A program made the translations under genes and the position numbers. The notes below the pieces were generated by a model that was not told the DNA's origin, made no database searches, and worked only from the letters and a program-made list of their open reading frames with translations. Positions 36,654 to 45,616 of a stretch of DNA of 64,000 nucleotides are shown piece after piece; position 1 is the stretch's first letter; each line of letters begins with the position of its first letter. The DNA comes from Methanosarcina barkeri MS. GTDB taxonomy: Archaea; Halobacteriota; Methanosarcinia; Methanosarcinales; Methanosarcinaceae. The stretch is taken from positions 4,469,210 through 4,533,209 of the forward strand of contig NZ_CP009528.1 in NCBI RefSeq assembly GCF_000970025.1, written 5' to 3'.

Positions 36654-38393
36654 ATGACTAATTCGAGTTTTCTGATACAAAATATAACTGACTCTGGTTC
36701 TCAATTAGTCTCAATTTATTCAAATCTATCTGTTGAAGCAAAACTTGGAATCTTGGTTCCTTTACTCTTAGCAATGATAAGTGCCTCACACACACTTTAT
36801 AAAAACTATCGGGAAAGACAGAAAAAGCTAAGGAGTCTATTTAACCTCACATGGAAAAATTCAACTTCAATAGGGAAAGAAGAAGTTCTGGGAAACAGAC
36901 CTTTTAACGAATATTATTTTTTAAGACCTGAAGACGAAAAGGTTTGGAATTGCCTGGATAATGAAAAAAGTGTACTGATAGTAGGTCCACCTCTTGCTGG
37001 AAAAACCAGAATGATTTACGAATCTTTGATAAAATCAAAAAAGCATGATCTTATAATTCCAAGATCCACCGATATAGAGATAGAATCTTTTATTTTGCCC
37101 AGGCAAATGAAATTCTGGAAACCCAAATTGATGTTTATCGATGACTTACATCGTTTCGTAGAACAGCAAAATTTTGAATATTTGTTTGAAGTCTGTCGGA
37201 AAAACAAAATTAACCTTATAGCAACATGCCGTTCCGAAGTAGAATACAACAAAACAAAGAAAAGGATGCTGGACAAAAATCTAGATTTAGAAACCGGGAT
37301 TTTCGATCAAATTATTGAAGTAAACGAAATTTCGGAACAGCAGGGAAAAGAAATAGCAGAAAATGTTGATCGACATTGGAATGAAATCAGATTCAATAAG
37401 ACTGTAGGCTCAATTTTCATGCCTTTAGCTGAAATGGATAGAAGATTTAAAGAGTGTACTTCTGAAGAAAAATCTGTTTTAAAAGCTGTCAAAAAGCTTT
37501 ACATCTGCGGTGTTTATAACGAAGACCAAATTTTTCAACTTGATAAAATACAGAAAGTTTCTGAGAACGAAGGTATAAAGAAAGAAAAATATCAGTGGGA
37601 AGAACTTATCGAAAAATTATGTGAAAAAGAGTTTACGAAAATAAAAGAAAAAGATATAGATAGAATCTGGGCAGAAGAAGCCTATCTTGAAGATATTGTG
37701 GAATTAAATCACTCTGGACTTTCTGTTTTTGAAGAATTGCTATCGATTTTTGCAGAAACTCCAGACGAATTATTCAAAATAGGAAACCGAGCATATGAAA
37801 TTGGCTCTGTAAAACTACAGAAAGCAAGCTACATGAAAGTCGCGATCAAAGCATATCGAGAAGCTCTGAAAATCAGAACTGTGGAACAGTTTCCAATAAA
37901 ATATGCTATGACCCAGAACAATATCGGAAATGCACACAGTACACTGGCAGAAGTAGAAGAAAAGGCACTAAGCTACAAGAAGGCAATAGAAGCATTTCAA
38001 AAGGCCCTGAAAATCACAACTGTAAAAGAGTTTCCAATGGACTATGCTATGACCCAGAACAATATCGGAAATGCATACAGTACACTGGCAGAAGTGGAAG
38101 AAAAGGCACTAAACTGCAAGAAGGCAATAGAAGCATTTCAAAAGGCCCTGAAAATCACAACTGTAAAAGAGTTTCCAATGGACTATGCTATGACCCAGAA
38201 CAATATCGGAAATGCATACAGTACACTGGCAGAAGTGGAAGAAAAGGCACTAAACTGCAAGAAGGCAATAGAAGCATATCGAGAAGCTCTGAAAATATTC
38301 ACAGAAAATTCATATCCAGAATATAACAAAATAGTTGCAGGCAACATTGAGGAACTAACTAATTTCTGCAAAATGAATGAAATAAAATTATGA
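36654..38393 (+). CDS. Membrane-anchored P-loop NTPase with C-terminal TPR repeats (STAND-like)
   Basis: This 579-residue protein has an N-terminal transmembrane helix (about 31-48). A P-loop ATPase follows, with Walker A GPPLAGKT (111-118), Walker B LMFIDDLHRF (D163/D164) and a sensor-like LIATCRSE (about 180). A helical middle region leads to three near-identical 47-residue TPR-type units (YAMTQNNIGNAYSTLAEVEE..., about 410-550) encoded by 141-bp DNA repeats at 37888, 38029 and 38170. The NTPase-plus-TPR layout is that of STAND-type signalling or defence proteins, where the repeats sense a ligand. No effector domain is recognised, so the role is open. GAGAAGG precedes the ATG. It is monocistronic. 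Confidence 0.75.
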   Translation: MTNSSFLIQNITDSGSQLVSIYSNLSVEAKLGILVPLLLAMISASHTLYKNYRERQKKLRSLFNLTWKNSTSIGKEEVLGNRPFNEYYFLRPEDEKVWNCLDNEKSVLIVGPPLAGKTRMIYESLIKSKKHDLIIPRSTDIEIESFILPRQMKFWKPKLMFIDDLHRFVEQQNFEYLFEVCRKNKINLIATCRSEVEYNKTKKRMLDKNLDLETGIFDQIIEVNEISEQQGKEIAENVDRHWNEIRFNKTVGSIFMPLAEMDRRFKECTSEEKSVLKAVKKLYICGVYNEDQIFQLDKIQKVSENEGIKKEKYQWEELIEKLCEKEFTKIKEKDIDRIWAEEAYLEDIVELNHSGLSVFEELLSIFAETPDELFKIGNRAYEIGSVKLQKASYMKVAIKAYREALKIRTVEQFPIKYAMTQNNIGNAHSTLAEVEEKALSYKKAIEAFQKALKITTVKEFPMDYAMTQNNIGNAYSTLAEVEEKALNCKKAIEAFQKALKITTVKEFPMDYAMTQNNIGNAYSTLAEVEEKALNCKKAIEAYREALKIFTENSYPEYNKIVAGNIEELTNFCKMNEIKL

Positions 38394-38453
38394 AACTTTG
38401 TTGGATAACGAAAATAAAAAAGACTCAGATACTGAATAATATAGGCATCTGTT

Positions 38454-38700
38454 TTTAAGATACCGTTTTTTAAGATACCGTTTTTTAAGATACCGTTTTT
38501 TAAGATACCGTTTTTTAAGATACCGTTTTTTAAGATACCGTTTTTTAAGATACCGTTTTTTAAGAACCGTTTTTTAAGATACCGTTTTTTAAGAACCGTT
38601 TTTTAAGAACCGTTTTTTAAGAACCGTTTTTAAGATACCGTTTTTTAAATGCCGTTTTTTAATACCGTTTTTAAATACCGATTTTCAAAGACACCGTTTT
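38454..38700. repeat. 15-bp tandem repeat after the TPR gene
   Basis: About sixteen head-to-tail units TACCGTTTTTTAAGA, exactly 15 bp in the first half and then shortened (AACCGTTTTTTAAG), begin about 60 bp past the TPR gene stop. The T runs could also terminate transcription. No unique spacers. Confidence 0.92.
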
Positions 38701-39027
38701 TTACAGATGCCTGACAATTCAGAGAGCTTGTAGTTATATAAAACTACGGATGTACTGAAAACGAAATATAAAATTCTGGAAGTACCGTAAAATACAAAGG
38801 AAGTTGAGATATAATAGAAGGAATTTCCTTTCTGCATTCAGTAAAAATAGAGTTTGAGAAGCATATTTAATTCATAAAATTATTAGAATTAATAGAATTA
38901 ATAGAATTATTAGAATTAATAGAGTTAATAGAATTATTAGAATCTTAAAATATAAAAAAGTAGAAGCCTGGCTTTGAATCCTGATGAAAAAGAGGAATTT
39001 GACAGAAAAAAGTAAATTGCCGGATGA
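38701..39027. other. Intergenic with short AT repeats
   Basis: At 38877-38945 a 9-10-bp AATTAATAG/AATTATTAG repeat runs about seven times. No gene is seen. Confidence 0.6.
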
Positions 39028-39483
39028 TTATAGATCAACTAGCGGTAGCTGTCTTCTCAGGTCAGGCAAATAACCTTCTCTGTGCAGGGCTATTTTATAG
39101 TCGCTTATTGCCCTGCATAATTTGTGGGTATATTTTATGCAGTCGGTACCAACATTTCCCTTAAACAGCAATTTTTCTGTTTTTTCTATAAATTCGGGAT
39201 AAGTAAAAACCAGCTCTTCTTTGGTGTGCAGGAAAAGAGCTGCAAAGTCCCTGTGAATGCCCATGCTTCTTTTAAGCAATTCAACATTAAGATGTTCTTC
39301 AGACAGATAGGGGTTGAACTTCACAAAGGTGTGAAAATCTGCGATGTTCTGGTTTAAGGAGTTCAGGATTGAGTATAGAACGTTGTCGGTCTCCGGAAGG
39401 GGGATATCCGGAAGATCGAGGCAGTCTCCATCAAAAGTCTCATTTTCTTTTATATTTTGATCCCGGGTTGTATCACGATCCAT
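39028..39483 (-). CDS. Hypothetical acidic protein
   Basis: This 151-residue protein belongs to no family I recognise. It has an acidic N terminus (DGDCLDLPDIPLPETD), a mostly helical middle (YSILNSLNQNIADFHTFVKF, KRSMGIHRDFAALFLHTKE) and a C-terminal segment DYKIALHREGYLPDL. No signal peptide, membrane segment or metal motif beyond scattered Cys is present. The start is well supported: AGGGTGAT lies 4-11 nt upstream of ATG. Flanks are long intergenic regions, so it is monocistronic. Confidence 0.7.
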   Translation of the reverse strand: MDRDTTRDQNIKENETFDGDCLDLPDIPLPETDNVLYSILNSLNQNIADFHTFVKFNPYLSEEHLNVELLKRSMGIHRDFAALFLHTKEELVFTYPEFIEKTEKLLFKGNVGTDCIKYTHKLCRAISDYKIALHREGYLPDLRRQLPLVDL

Positions 39484-39597
39484 TTTATCACCCTGATTGC
39501 AAAAATTAATTTTAGTGAATAGCCTGGTGGCTTCAGTTTCATATAACGGGTTTAATCAGTTGCTTTGATTAACTTTCAGATAGACTTACTGGATTAT

Positions 39598-39783
39598 CTA
39601 AAGGGTGGCTCCAAATAAATCCATTGTGTTAATCACCGGCGTTTCCGTCGCTTCCCCACTCGAAGCGGTTGTACGCACATGGGTTAATGCTTCAGATCCG
39701 TTTTTCTCTCCATGAATCCAGCCTGAGAGGTTTAGTACTGGATCCTGTAAAATATAATCAATTAAACATTTAGGCTCTAGCAT
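39598..39783 (-). other. Doubtful 61-codon ORF in a GC-richer island
   Basis: An ATG-to-stop frame encodes a peptide containing LQDPVLNLSGWIHGEK and HVRTTASSGEATETP. The DNA is visibly GC-richer than the intergenic sequence around it. It may be a remnant of a mobile element gene (a transposase C terminus is one idea) or a structured non-coding sequence. No Shine-Dalgarno sequence is clear, and I recognise no family. Confidence 0.25.
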
Positions 39784-39951
39784 CTCACCATATATAAAAT
39801 TATGTCTTAATAAAACTGAATAAATATAATTATAGTATAATTTATCCCCAATACTGTAAAAGTCCTGAATAGCTATTCAAAATATTCTGAACCAGTCTTG
39901 AATAAGTTGTAAACACCCATTTAAAACCTTTAAAATGGAGTTCAGGGATTT

Positions 39952-40776
39952 TTAAGCCCTTGAACTTCTTCTATTCTCAAGCATTTCCATTCCGAAAGCC
40001 ACAACCCCATATACAAGGCTCAGTACGAGAATAATAGTCGCACCGGATGGGACATCCAGAGCATATGAAAGACCTATTCCTGTAACGCTGATTATAGTTC
40101 CAAAGACCATGGAAATCAGCATCATACGCTTCAGGTTATGGGTGAATTTACGGCTCAGGGAAGCAGGAATGGTGAGAAGAGCAATTACAAGGATAATACC
40201 CACGACCTTAATAAGCACCACAATTGTTAGAGCAATTATGCAGAGCAGGAAAAGGTAAAGCTTCTCAGTAGGAAGGCCCTGCACGGTTGTGAATTCTTCA
40301 TCAAAACAAAGGGCAAGGAATTCCTTATAAAGTAAGTAAACTGCACCTACTATTACTACATCAAGAGCTAACATAAAGTAAAGGTCGGAGCGGGGTACTG
40401 TTAGAATATTTCCAAATAGATAGGTCATAAGATCAGGAGCATATCCAGGAGTTAAATAGACAAAAATTATTCCGAGCGCCATTCCAAGAGACCAGAGTAT
40501 GCCTATAGCACTGTCTTCGGGGATTTTAGACCTCTTGCTCACTGTTCCCATGACAAGAGCCGAAAGCAAGCTGAAGGGAAGAACTCCGAACATAGGGTTA
40601 ATTCCGAGGTAATAGCCCAGCCCAACACCTCCAAAGGAAGCATGAGCTATTCCCCCACTTATGAAGACTATTTTTTTGACGACAACATAGACTCCTATAA
40701 TCCCGCAGGCTATACTTGCAAGAACTGCGGCTGCAAGAGCATTCTGGATAAAGGTATATTGCAGAAAATTAAACAT
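39952..40776 (-). CDS. znuB: Zinc/manganese-type ABC transporter permease
   Basis: This 274-residue membrane protein of the ABC-3 (ZnuB/MntB) family has about eight hydrophobic segments. Family signatures are [20 protein letters not shown] near the N terminus and the central [17 protein letters not shown], plus [11 protein letters not shown]. It is the last gene of the unit, 54 bp after the ATPase gene. The His-rich binding protein upstream points to zinc. No defect is seen. Confidence 0.9.
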   Translation of the reverse strand: MFNFLQYTFIQNALAAAVLASIACGIIGVYVVVKKIVFISGGIAHASFGGVGLGYYLGINPMFGVLPFSLLSALVMGTVSKRSKIPEDSAIGILWSLGMALGIIFVYLTPGYAPDLMTYLFGNILTVPRSDLYFMLALDVVIVGAVYLLYKEFLALCFDEEFTTVQGLPTEKLYLFLLCIIALTIVVLIKVVGIILVIALLTIPASLSRKFTHNLKRMMLISMVFGTIISVTGIGLSYALDVPSGATIILVLSLVYGVVAFGMEMLENRRSSRA

Positions 40777-40830
40777 TCTTATTTCTCCATCTGTTTTTCG
40801 AGTCAGTCCTTTTCGAACAGGTCCTGATCT

Positions 40831-41595
40831 TCAGGAGTTTTCCTCATGGTTACTCAAAACCCTGTGAGGTATTCCATGAGCAATCAGTTCAACAGGACAC
40901 TGGTAGGTAGCTTCAAGATCTTCAACCGGGATTTCTCTGGAGTTATGGTAATGGAGAGTACGGTTTAAGCAGGCTATTTTGTCGACATAAATAGAAACCG
41001 CGCTGAGGTCGTGAGTAACCATGATGACTGCCATCTCCTGCTTGAGCCTGTTCAGCAGGCGGTAGAGTTCATCCTGCATATGCGGATCAAGCCCGGAATT
41101 TGGTTCGTCAAGAAGCAAAAGTTTGGGGTTTGTGGCAAGAGCTCTCGCAATAAAGACTCTCTGCCGCTGCCCACCAGAAAGCTGCCCAATCTGACGGTCC
41201 TTGTACTGGAACATTTCTACCATCCTCAGGGCTTCTTCTGCAGCCTTTTTGTCTTCTTCTCTATACTTTTTCCGAAAACCCGTATGGCTCATCCTGCCTG
41301 TGAGAACTACTTCCCAGACACTTATAGGAAAGTCAAAATCGAAACCTTTGTATTGAGGAACATAGCCTACAAGCTCTCTGCTCTTTTCGGGTGGTTTCCC
41401 AAAGAGCTTTACACTGCCCTTATAAGGTTTCAAAAGTCCAAGGAGCACTTTTAGAAATGTGGTCTTTCCTCCCCCATTAGGTCCGATAATCCCAAGCAGT
41501 CCATTAGGCTCTTTTAACTCAAAATTGATTGCCTCAAGAATCGTCTGAGTTCCATAACGAACCCAGACATCTTTCAGTTCTATAACCGTCTCCAT
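40831..41595 (-). CDS. znuC: Zinc/manganese-type ABC transporter ATP-binding protein
   Basis: This ATPase of about 254 residues has Walker A GPNGGGKT, signature LSGGQRQRV and Walker B LLLLDEPNSG, then the H-loop VTHDLSAVS. An in-frame ATG at 41640 would add 15 residues, but that stretch is built from a CGTTTTTTATCAT direct repeat and is basic and unlike the family. The ATG at 41595, with AAGGAA just upstream, begins METVIELKDVW, as is usual. The 16-bp tandem array separates this gene from the binding-protein gene upstream. Confidence 0.9.
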   Translation of the reverse strand: METVIELKDVWVRYGTQTILEAINFELKEPNGLLGIIGPNGGGKTTFLKVLLGLLKPYKGSVKLFGKPPEKSRELVGYVPQYKGFDFDFPISVWEVVLTGRMSHTGFRKKYREEDKKAAEEALRMVEMFQYKDRQIGQLSGGQRQRVFIARALATNPKLLLLDEPNSGLDPHMQDELYRLLNRLKQEMAVIMVTHDLSAVSIYVDKIACLNRTLHYHNSREIPVEDLEATYQCPVELIAHGIPHRVLSNHEENS

Positions 41596-41724
41596 TTCCT
41601 TCCCTTCAGAATATCGTTTTTTATCATCGTTTTTTATCATCGTTTTTATTTATCGGATTACAATCTTTTGATATTTAGATACGAAATTTGAGTGGTTGAC
41701 CTTACCAGAACTTAAATGCTAATT

Positions 41725-41996
41725 TTACTGACCTCGTACCTTACTGACTTTGTACCTTACTGACTTTGTACCTTACTGACTTTGTACCTTACTGACTTCG
41801 TACCTTACTGACTTCGTACCTTACTGACTTCGTACCTTACTGACTTCGTACCTTACTGACTTTGTACCTTACTGACTTTGTACCTTACTGACTTCGTACT
41901 TTACTGACTTCGTACTTTACTGACTTCGTACTTTACTGACTTCGTACTTTACTGACTTCGTACTTTACTGACTTCGTACTTTACTGACTTCATACA
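41725..41996. repeat. Seventeen-copy 16-bp tandem repeat between znuA and znuC
   Basis: Units TTACTGACTTCGTACC and variants (TTTGTACC, TTCGTACT) recur exactly every 16 bp from 41725 to about 41996. The first unit in the transcription direction contains the znuA stop codon (TGA, 41990-41992). The array is thus an intra-operon spacer whose length could vary. Confidence 0.95.
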
Positions 41997-42964
41997 AGGT
42001 TTCTGGCAAAAATATCAGATACGTTATCCATATTTGCGATGTAATCCTTTGCAAGCGGGTCTACAGCTACAACCTCACCACCTATCTCTTCAGCTACGGC
42101 TTGTGCACTCTGCGTACTTGTCTGGGGCTGGATAAAGATTATTTTAACGTTCTTTTCCTTTGCAAGATCTACAAGCTCCGCCAGATCCTGAGCACTCGGC
42201 TCTTTTCCTTCGATCTCAACTGGAATCATAGTGAGATTGTAATCCACCGCAAAATAGCCCCAGGCAGGATGATAAACAATGAAGTTTCTTTCCGTTTTCC
42301 CCTCAAGCTTTTCGCGAATCCTTGCATCCAGAGCATTCAGCTCCTTAAGATAGGCATCTCTGTTCTGAGCATAGTAAGTCTTGTTTTCAGGATCTATTTT
42401 GGCAAGTCCTTCATAAATGTTCTCGACCATTATTTTTGCATTTGAAGGAGATGTCCATATATGGGGGTCCAATTCAGTTTCTTCATGGTCAGCTTCAGAT
42501 TCTCCTGCATGTTCCTCTGCTCCCTCCCCATCGTGATGATCGTGAGCAGCAAGTTCCCTGAGCTTGATTCCATTAGAAGAGTTTACAATAAGAGTTCCAC
42601 TGTTAATAGATTCGAACCTGTTAATCCAGACTTCCTCAAAGGGCATATCGATGCCGACTGTAACATACATACTGGCTTTACTCACATTTTCTATTTCTTT
42701 TGGAGAAGGTTCATAGGTGTGTGGGTCTGCTCCAGGAGGGATTATGACAACAGTTTTTACTTTGTCTCCCCCCACTTTCTCTACAAACTCAGCCTGAGGA
42801 AGCACACTTACAGCTACGGTTATAGGCTGATTAGATCCTGCTACTTCAGCTTCCTGTCCTGTACTCTCATTAGTTTGGGAGTCACCTGGACCTGTACAGC
42901 CACTAGCAAAAAGGCTCAGGCCAACAGTCAAGAGCACCAATAAAGGTAGAATTTTCAGATTCAT
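41990..42964 (-). CDS. znuA: Zinc ABC transporter substrate-binding lipoprotein
   Basis: This is the cluster-A1 (ZnuA/TroA) binding protein of the transporter. It has a lipoprotein signal (LLTVGLSLFASGC) and metal-ligand histidines in GADPHTYEPSP, DPHIWTSP and YHPAWGYFA. A His/acid-rich loop (HDHHDGEGAEEH and DHEETELD) strongly suggests zinc. The open frame reaches a GTG at 42991, giving 333 residues; the ATG at 42964 (324 residues) begins directly at the signal peptide and is preferred, though no strong Shine-Dalgarno sequence decides. It is the first gene of the operon, divergent from no gene and preceded by three 18-bp repeats and the candidate operators. Confidence 0.9.
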   Translation of the reverse strand: MNLKILPLLVLLTVGLSLFASGCTGPGDSQTNESTGQEAEVAGSNQPITVAVSVLPQAEFVEKVGGDKVKTVVIIPPGADPHTYEPSPKEIENVSKASMYVTVGIDMPFEEVWINRFESINSGTLIVNSSNGIKLRELAAHDHHDGEGAEEHAGESEADHEETELDPHIWTSPSNAKIMVENIYEGLAKIDPENKTYYAQNRDAYLKELNALDARIREKLEGKTERNFIVYHPAWGYFAVDYNLTMIPVEIEGKEPSAQDLAELVDLAKEKNVKIIFIQPQTSTQSAQAVAEEIGGEVVAVDPLAKDYIANMDNVSDIFARNLV

Positions 42965-42993
42965 AATTAGATCTCGCTTTCTTCGTTTCACTT

Positions 42994-43047
42994 TTACTTG
43001 ACTTCTGAACTTTACTTGACTTCTGAACTTTACTTGACTTCTGAACT
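42994..43047. repeat. Three-copy 18-bp tandem repeat in the znuA leader
   Basis: TTACTTGACTTCTGAACT occurs three times head to tail, beginning 30 bp before the znuA start. It probably lies within the 5' untranslated region and would alter leader length if copy number changed. Confidence 0.9.
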
Positions 43048-43116
43048 TGTTTTTGATTAGATAAGACCGCTATCGAGGAGAAAGCTGCATATACCCAAAT
43101 TATGTTAAAGATTATA

Positions 43117-43133
43117 TTTGGAATATACCCAAA
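43117..43133. promoter_or_regulatory. Candidate metal-regulator operator 1
   Basis: TTTGGAATATACCCAAA is an inverted repeat TTTGG-N7-CCAAA. It is one of two such sites 40 bp apart upstream of znuA. A half site ATATACCCAAATT lies at 43089-43101. Confidence 0.6.
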
Positions 43134-43156
43134 TTTTGAGTCATTCACGAGATATT

Positions 43157-43173
43157 TTTGGTGTAAACCCAAA
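43157..43173. promoter_or_regulatory. Candidate metal-regulator operator 2
   Basis: TTTGGTGTAAACCCAAA has the same TTTGG-N7-CCAAA architecture and the shared inner TA-ACCCAAA. Both sites lie between znuA and the DtxR-type gene, 150-210 bp from the znuA start. Confidence 0.6.
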
Positions 43174-43315
43174 TGTATTTTGAAGCTTACTCGCAGTTTT
43201 ATGCACCATTAATACTTCAATTAGCATTACACTAGCGTTCTATTAACGTCCCTATAACACTTAAAACGTTTTAATTAGCGCTTAATGAGACAAAATACAC
43301 TGTATATCTTATTGT

Positions 43316-43783
43316 TTAGTATTTCGTTAGATGTTCAATAGCTATTTCCTTCATACAGACATTTTCATGGCTGATTTTTCCGCATACTCCAAACATTGGA
43401 TGACCCATTGAGCTGCAGATTTTATTTATAGCATCCCTTGAGACGAAAGCCTCAAAACGCGAAACTTCACTACATGCTTCCTCCGAAGAAAGGCCGTAAT
43501 GGGTTAGAAGAAGACTGAGGATCCTGTGCCTTCGAATAAGAAATTGCGTATATGCCTTACCCAGTTCCGTCAGATTCACACCCCTATAAGGAACATGATT
43601 CAGGTAGCCTGCACTTGCAAGCTCATTTAAGGTCTTGGTTGTGGTTGAAGGGTCTACCTGCAGACCTGAAGAGATCTCTGTAGTTTTTACAGTACCTCCT
43701 TTTTCAAGAATGAACTTGAGATAATCTACCTTTCTCGGAGAGAGTTCAAGGCCTGTAAATTCAGGATAACTTTGCTCATTCAT
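43316..43783 (-). CDS. DtxR/MntR-family metal-dependent regulator
   Basis: This 155-residue protein has an N-terminal winged helix (SPRKVDYLKFILEKGGTVKTTEISSGL, helix-turn-helix VDPSTTTKTLNELAS) and a dimerisation/metal domain (RHRILSLLLTHYGLSSEEAC, EVSRFEAFVSRDAINKICS, MGHPMFGVCG). Such proteins repress metal-uptake genes when loaded with metal. It lies directly upstream of the zinc transporter operon on the same strand, making it the likely regulator. A related site (TTTGCTACATACCAAA, 43815-43830) lies in front of its own start, suggesting autoregulation. Metal specificity (Zn, Mn or Fe) is not settled by sequence. Confidence 0.85.
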   Translation of the reverse strand: MNEQSYPEFTGLELSPRKVDYLKFILEKGGTVKTTEISSGLQVDPSTTTKTLNELASAGYLNHVPYRGVNLTELGKAYTQFLIRRHRILSLLLTHYGLSSEEACSEVSRFEAFVSRDAINKICSSMGHPMFGVCGKISHENVCMKEIAIEHLTKY

Positions 43784-43814
43784 ATAGAGAAATATAAAAA
43801 ACTGGTATTTATTG

Positions 43815-43830
43815 TTTGCTACATACCAAA
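43815..43830. promoter_or_regulatory. Candidate operator upstream of the DtxR-type gene
   Basis: TTTGCTACATACCAAA resembles the two TTTGG-N7-CCAAA sites near znuA, with a spacer one base shorter. It lies 32-47 bp upstream of the regulator start. Confidence 0.45.
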
Positions 43831-43921
43831 TTATGAAGTTATAGTTTTACTGTGGCAAAATTAGAAAAGCGGGATGAATGATGGAAGAGTAGAATTTAAA
43901 CCTCCCAGTAAAAGAAAAAAA

Positions 43922-44946
43922 TCAGTAAAAGAAAATATACACAGCAGAGATCAGCAGGAAACTTACGATACCCATCAAGGCGCTTCCAAAGGTATTTGAC
44001 CCGAAGACCTTAGATGGTCCCAGTTCTGCAAGCTCTCCGAAAATCCAGAAGAAAGGATCATTAACATGGGAAATTAGAAAAGTACCTGGAAGCCATTGAA
44101 AGGATAACGATTTCCGTAGGAAACCCAAGTTAAGGAAACAAGGGCATTAAAAAAGAAGGTGCGATAAGCATGGTCGCAACCCTTGATCCCTGAACGGTTT
44201 GAAGGGCTGCGGCAACGAGAAAAGGAACAAGGATATGAGGAAGGCTCAACTGCAAGAAAAACCTGCCAAGAGCTTATCCTACCCCGGTCGTAGCAAGAGT
44301 TGCCCCGATAGAGCCTCCTCCGCAAAGGTCAAGAAGGACAAACCCGCTTCGTCTCACAGCTATTTCAATCAATTCCTTCAGTAAGAGAAATCCGAGCTTT
44401 CTTCCAGAAAAGATGGAGAAGGACTCTTATAAGAAGTGCAATATTCGGGTTTCCCAGAAAGGTGAGTACAGGATGAGCGTGTTCAAAGCCTGTCTGAAAG
44501 AGAATAAGAAGTAAAGGGAAAAAGATTGGAGAGTAAGCCTCAAGCCTTCGGGACCTTTCGGCAGGGCTTGTATATATCCCTGAATCTCTTTCCTGAACCT
44601 CAACTATCTTTGCCTTTACTCTGTTCGAAAGATCGACAGTTCCAAACTTATTCAGATTTTTGGAATAAAGGTAACTTGCAATGGAAGTGGAAACTGCGTT
44701 AAGAATTCCCAGAATAAAAAGCCTGTCCACGTTAGCCGATAATTCTTCTGCTGCCGAGATTACTACAGGTGAAGGATAGACAAGGTTAAACGAGGCAACA
44801 GCTCCGAGTGCAAGGACTGTTGCAGTGGAAATAGAGGGGTTATCGAGCCTGGCAGCCAACTCTTTAGCTATTGGAATGAAGATAACATAGGCAAGAATAT
44901 GAAAGTCGCCCGGCGAGTTTAAGCAGTCTATTTCAAGAGAAAACAA
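43922..44946 (-). pseudogene. GntP-family permease pseudogene
   Basis: Frames pieced together on the minus strand read as a gluconate:H+ symporter-type (GntP) transporter: YVIFIPIAKELAARL with LVYPSPVVISAAEELSA, then FLGNPNIALLIRVLL. A frame change gives VRRSGFVLLDLCGGGSIGAT, and after a stop come LPHILVPFLVAAALQTVQG and finally PGTFLISHVNDPFFWIFGE. At least three frameshifts or stops break it, and the N-terminal part of the family is missing. Substrate class in life was probably a sugar acid or other organic acid. Confidence 0.8.
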
Positions 44947-45066
44947 TTAAGCAAGTTTAAATATCATTTTTTGGAGAGGACGCCATTTACTCAGTTTAAA
45001 CATTTTCTCCATTATTCCCACATTCCAACTTCTTCCCCATTAACTTTCAAATTTAGTAGAGGTAGT

Positions 45067-45588
45067 TTACTCAGTTGAAACATCCTCATCAGGAGAGGAT
45101 AGTCCACTGAGCTCTTCAATTTCTTCTTCTCCGAGTACTCTTGCAAGATTTAGTAGAATAAGAAGCCTGTTCCCTACTTTTCCAACGCCTACCAGGTATT
45201 CCGCATTGATTTTCGATTTGATCATCTCAGGAGGTGGCTGAATTGAGGAAAGTGGCAGGTTCATGACCTCCTTTACGGAATTTACAAGCATTCCAAGAAT
45301 TGTATCTTTAACCTCCACTATGATAATTCTGGACAGGCTGTCAGTCTCTTTTGATCTGAAATCAAGCCGCTTGTTAAGGTCTATCACTACGAGGATCTTT
45401 CCCCGCAGGTTAATGAGTCCTTTTACGCATTCCGGAGTCTGAGGAATTCGGGTGATCCTCGGAACCGGAATAACTTCGGAGACCTGCATAATATCTACTC
45501 CGAACTCTTCACCTGAAAGCTCAAAGGTCACTAAGCGAAGACTTTCTTCCGAAAATCCTGAACCTTCATCTAATGTTTCTTCAAACAT
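45067..45588 (-). CDS. cheW: Chemotaxis coupling protein CheW
   Basis: CheW links receptors to the CheA kinase. The 173-residue protein shows the family pattern: LVTFELSGEEFGVDIMQVSEVI, ITRIPQTPECVKGLINLRG, VVIDLNKRL and GMLVNSVKEVMNLPLSSI. It has short acidic tails at both ends. The start ATG follows TTGAGG at the usual spacing. It lies 28 bp after the MCP gene stop, so the receptor and CheW are co-transcribed. The strand is opposite to cheY-cheA-cheR-cheD. Confidence 0.93.
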   Translation of the reverse strand: MFEETLDEGSGFSEESLRLVTFELSGEEFGVDIMQVSEVIPVPRITRIPQTPECVKGLINLRGKILVVIDLNKRLDFRSKETDSLSRIIIVEVKDTILGMLVNSVKEVMNLPLSSIQPPPEMIKSKINAEYLVGVGKVGNRLLILLNLARVLGEEEIEELSGLSSPDEDVSTE

Positions 45589-45616
45589 TTGAATTCCTCA
45601 AACTAGCTCAGAAATT

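Noticed and set aside
41596..41640. Longer start for znuC
   Set aside because: The extra 15 codons come from a CGTTTTTTATCAT direct repeat and do not resemble the family.
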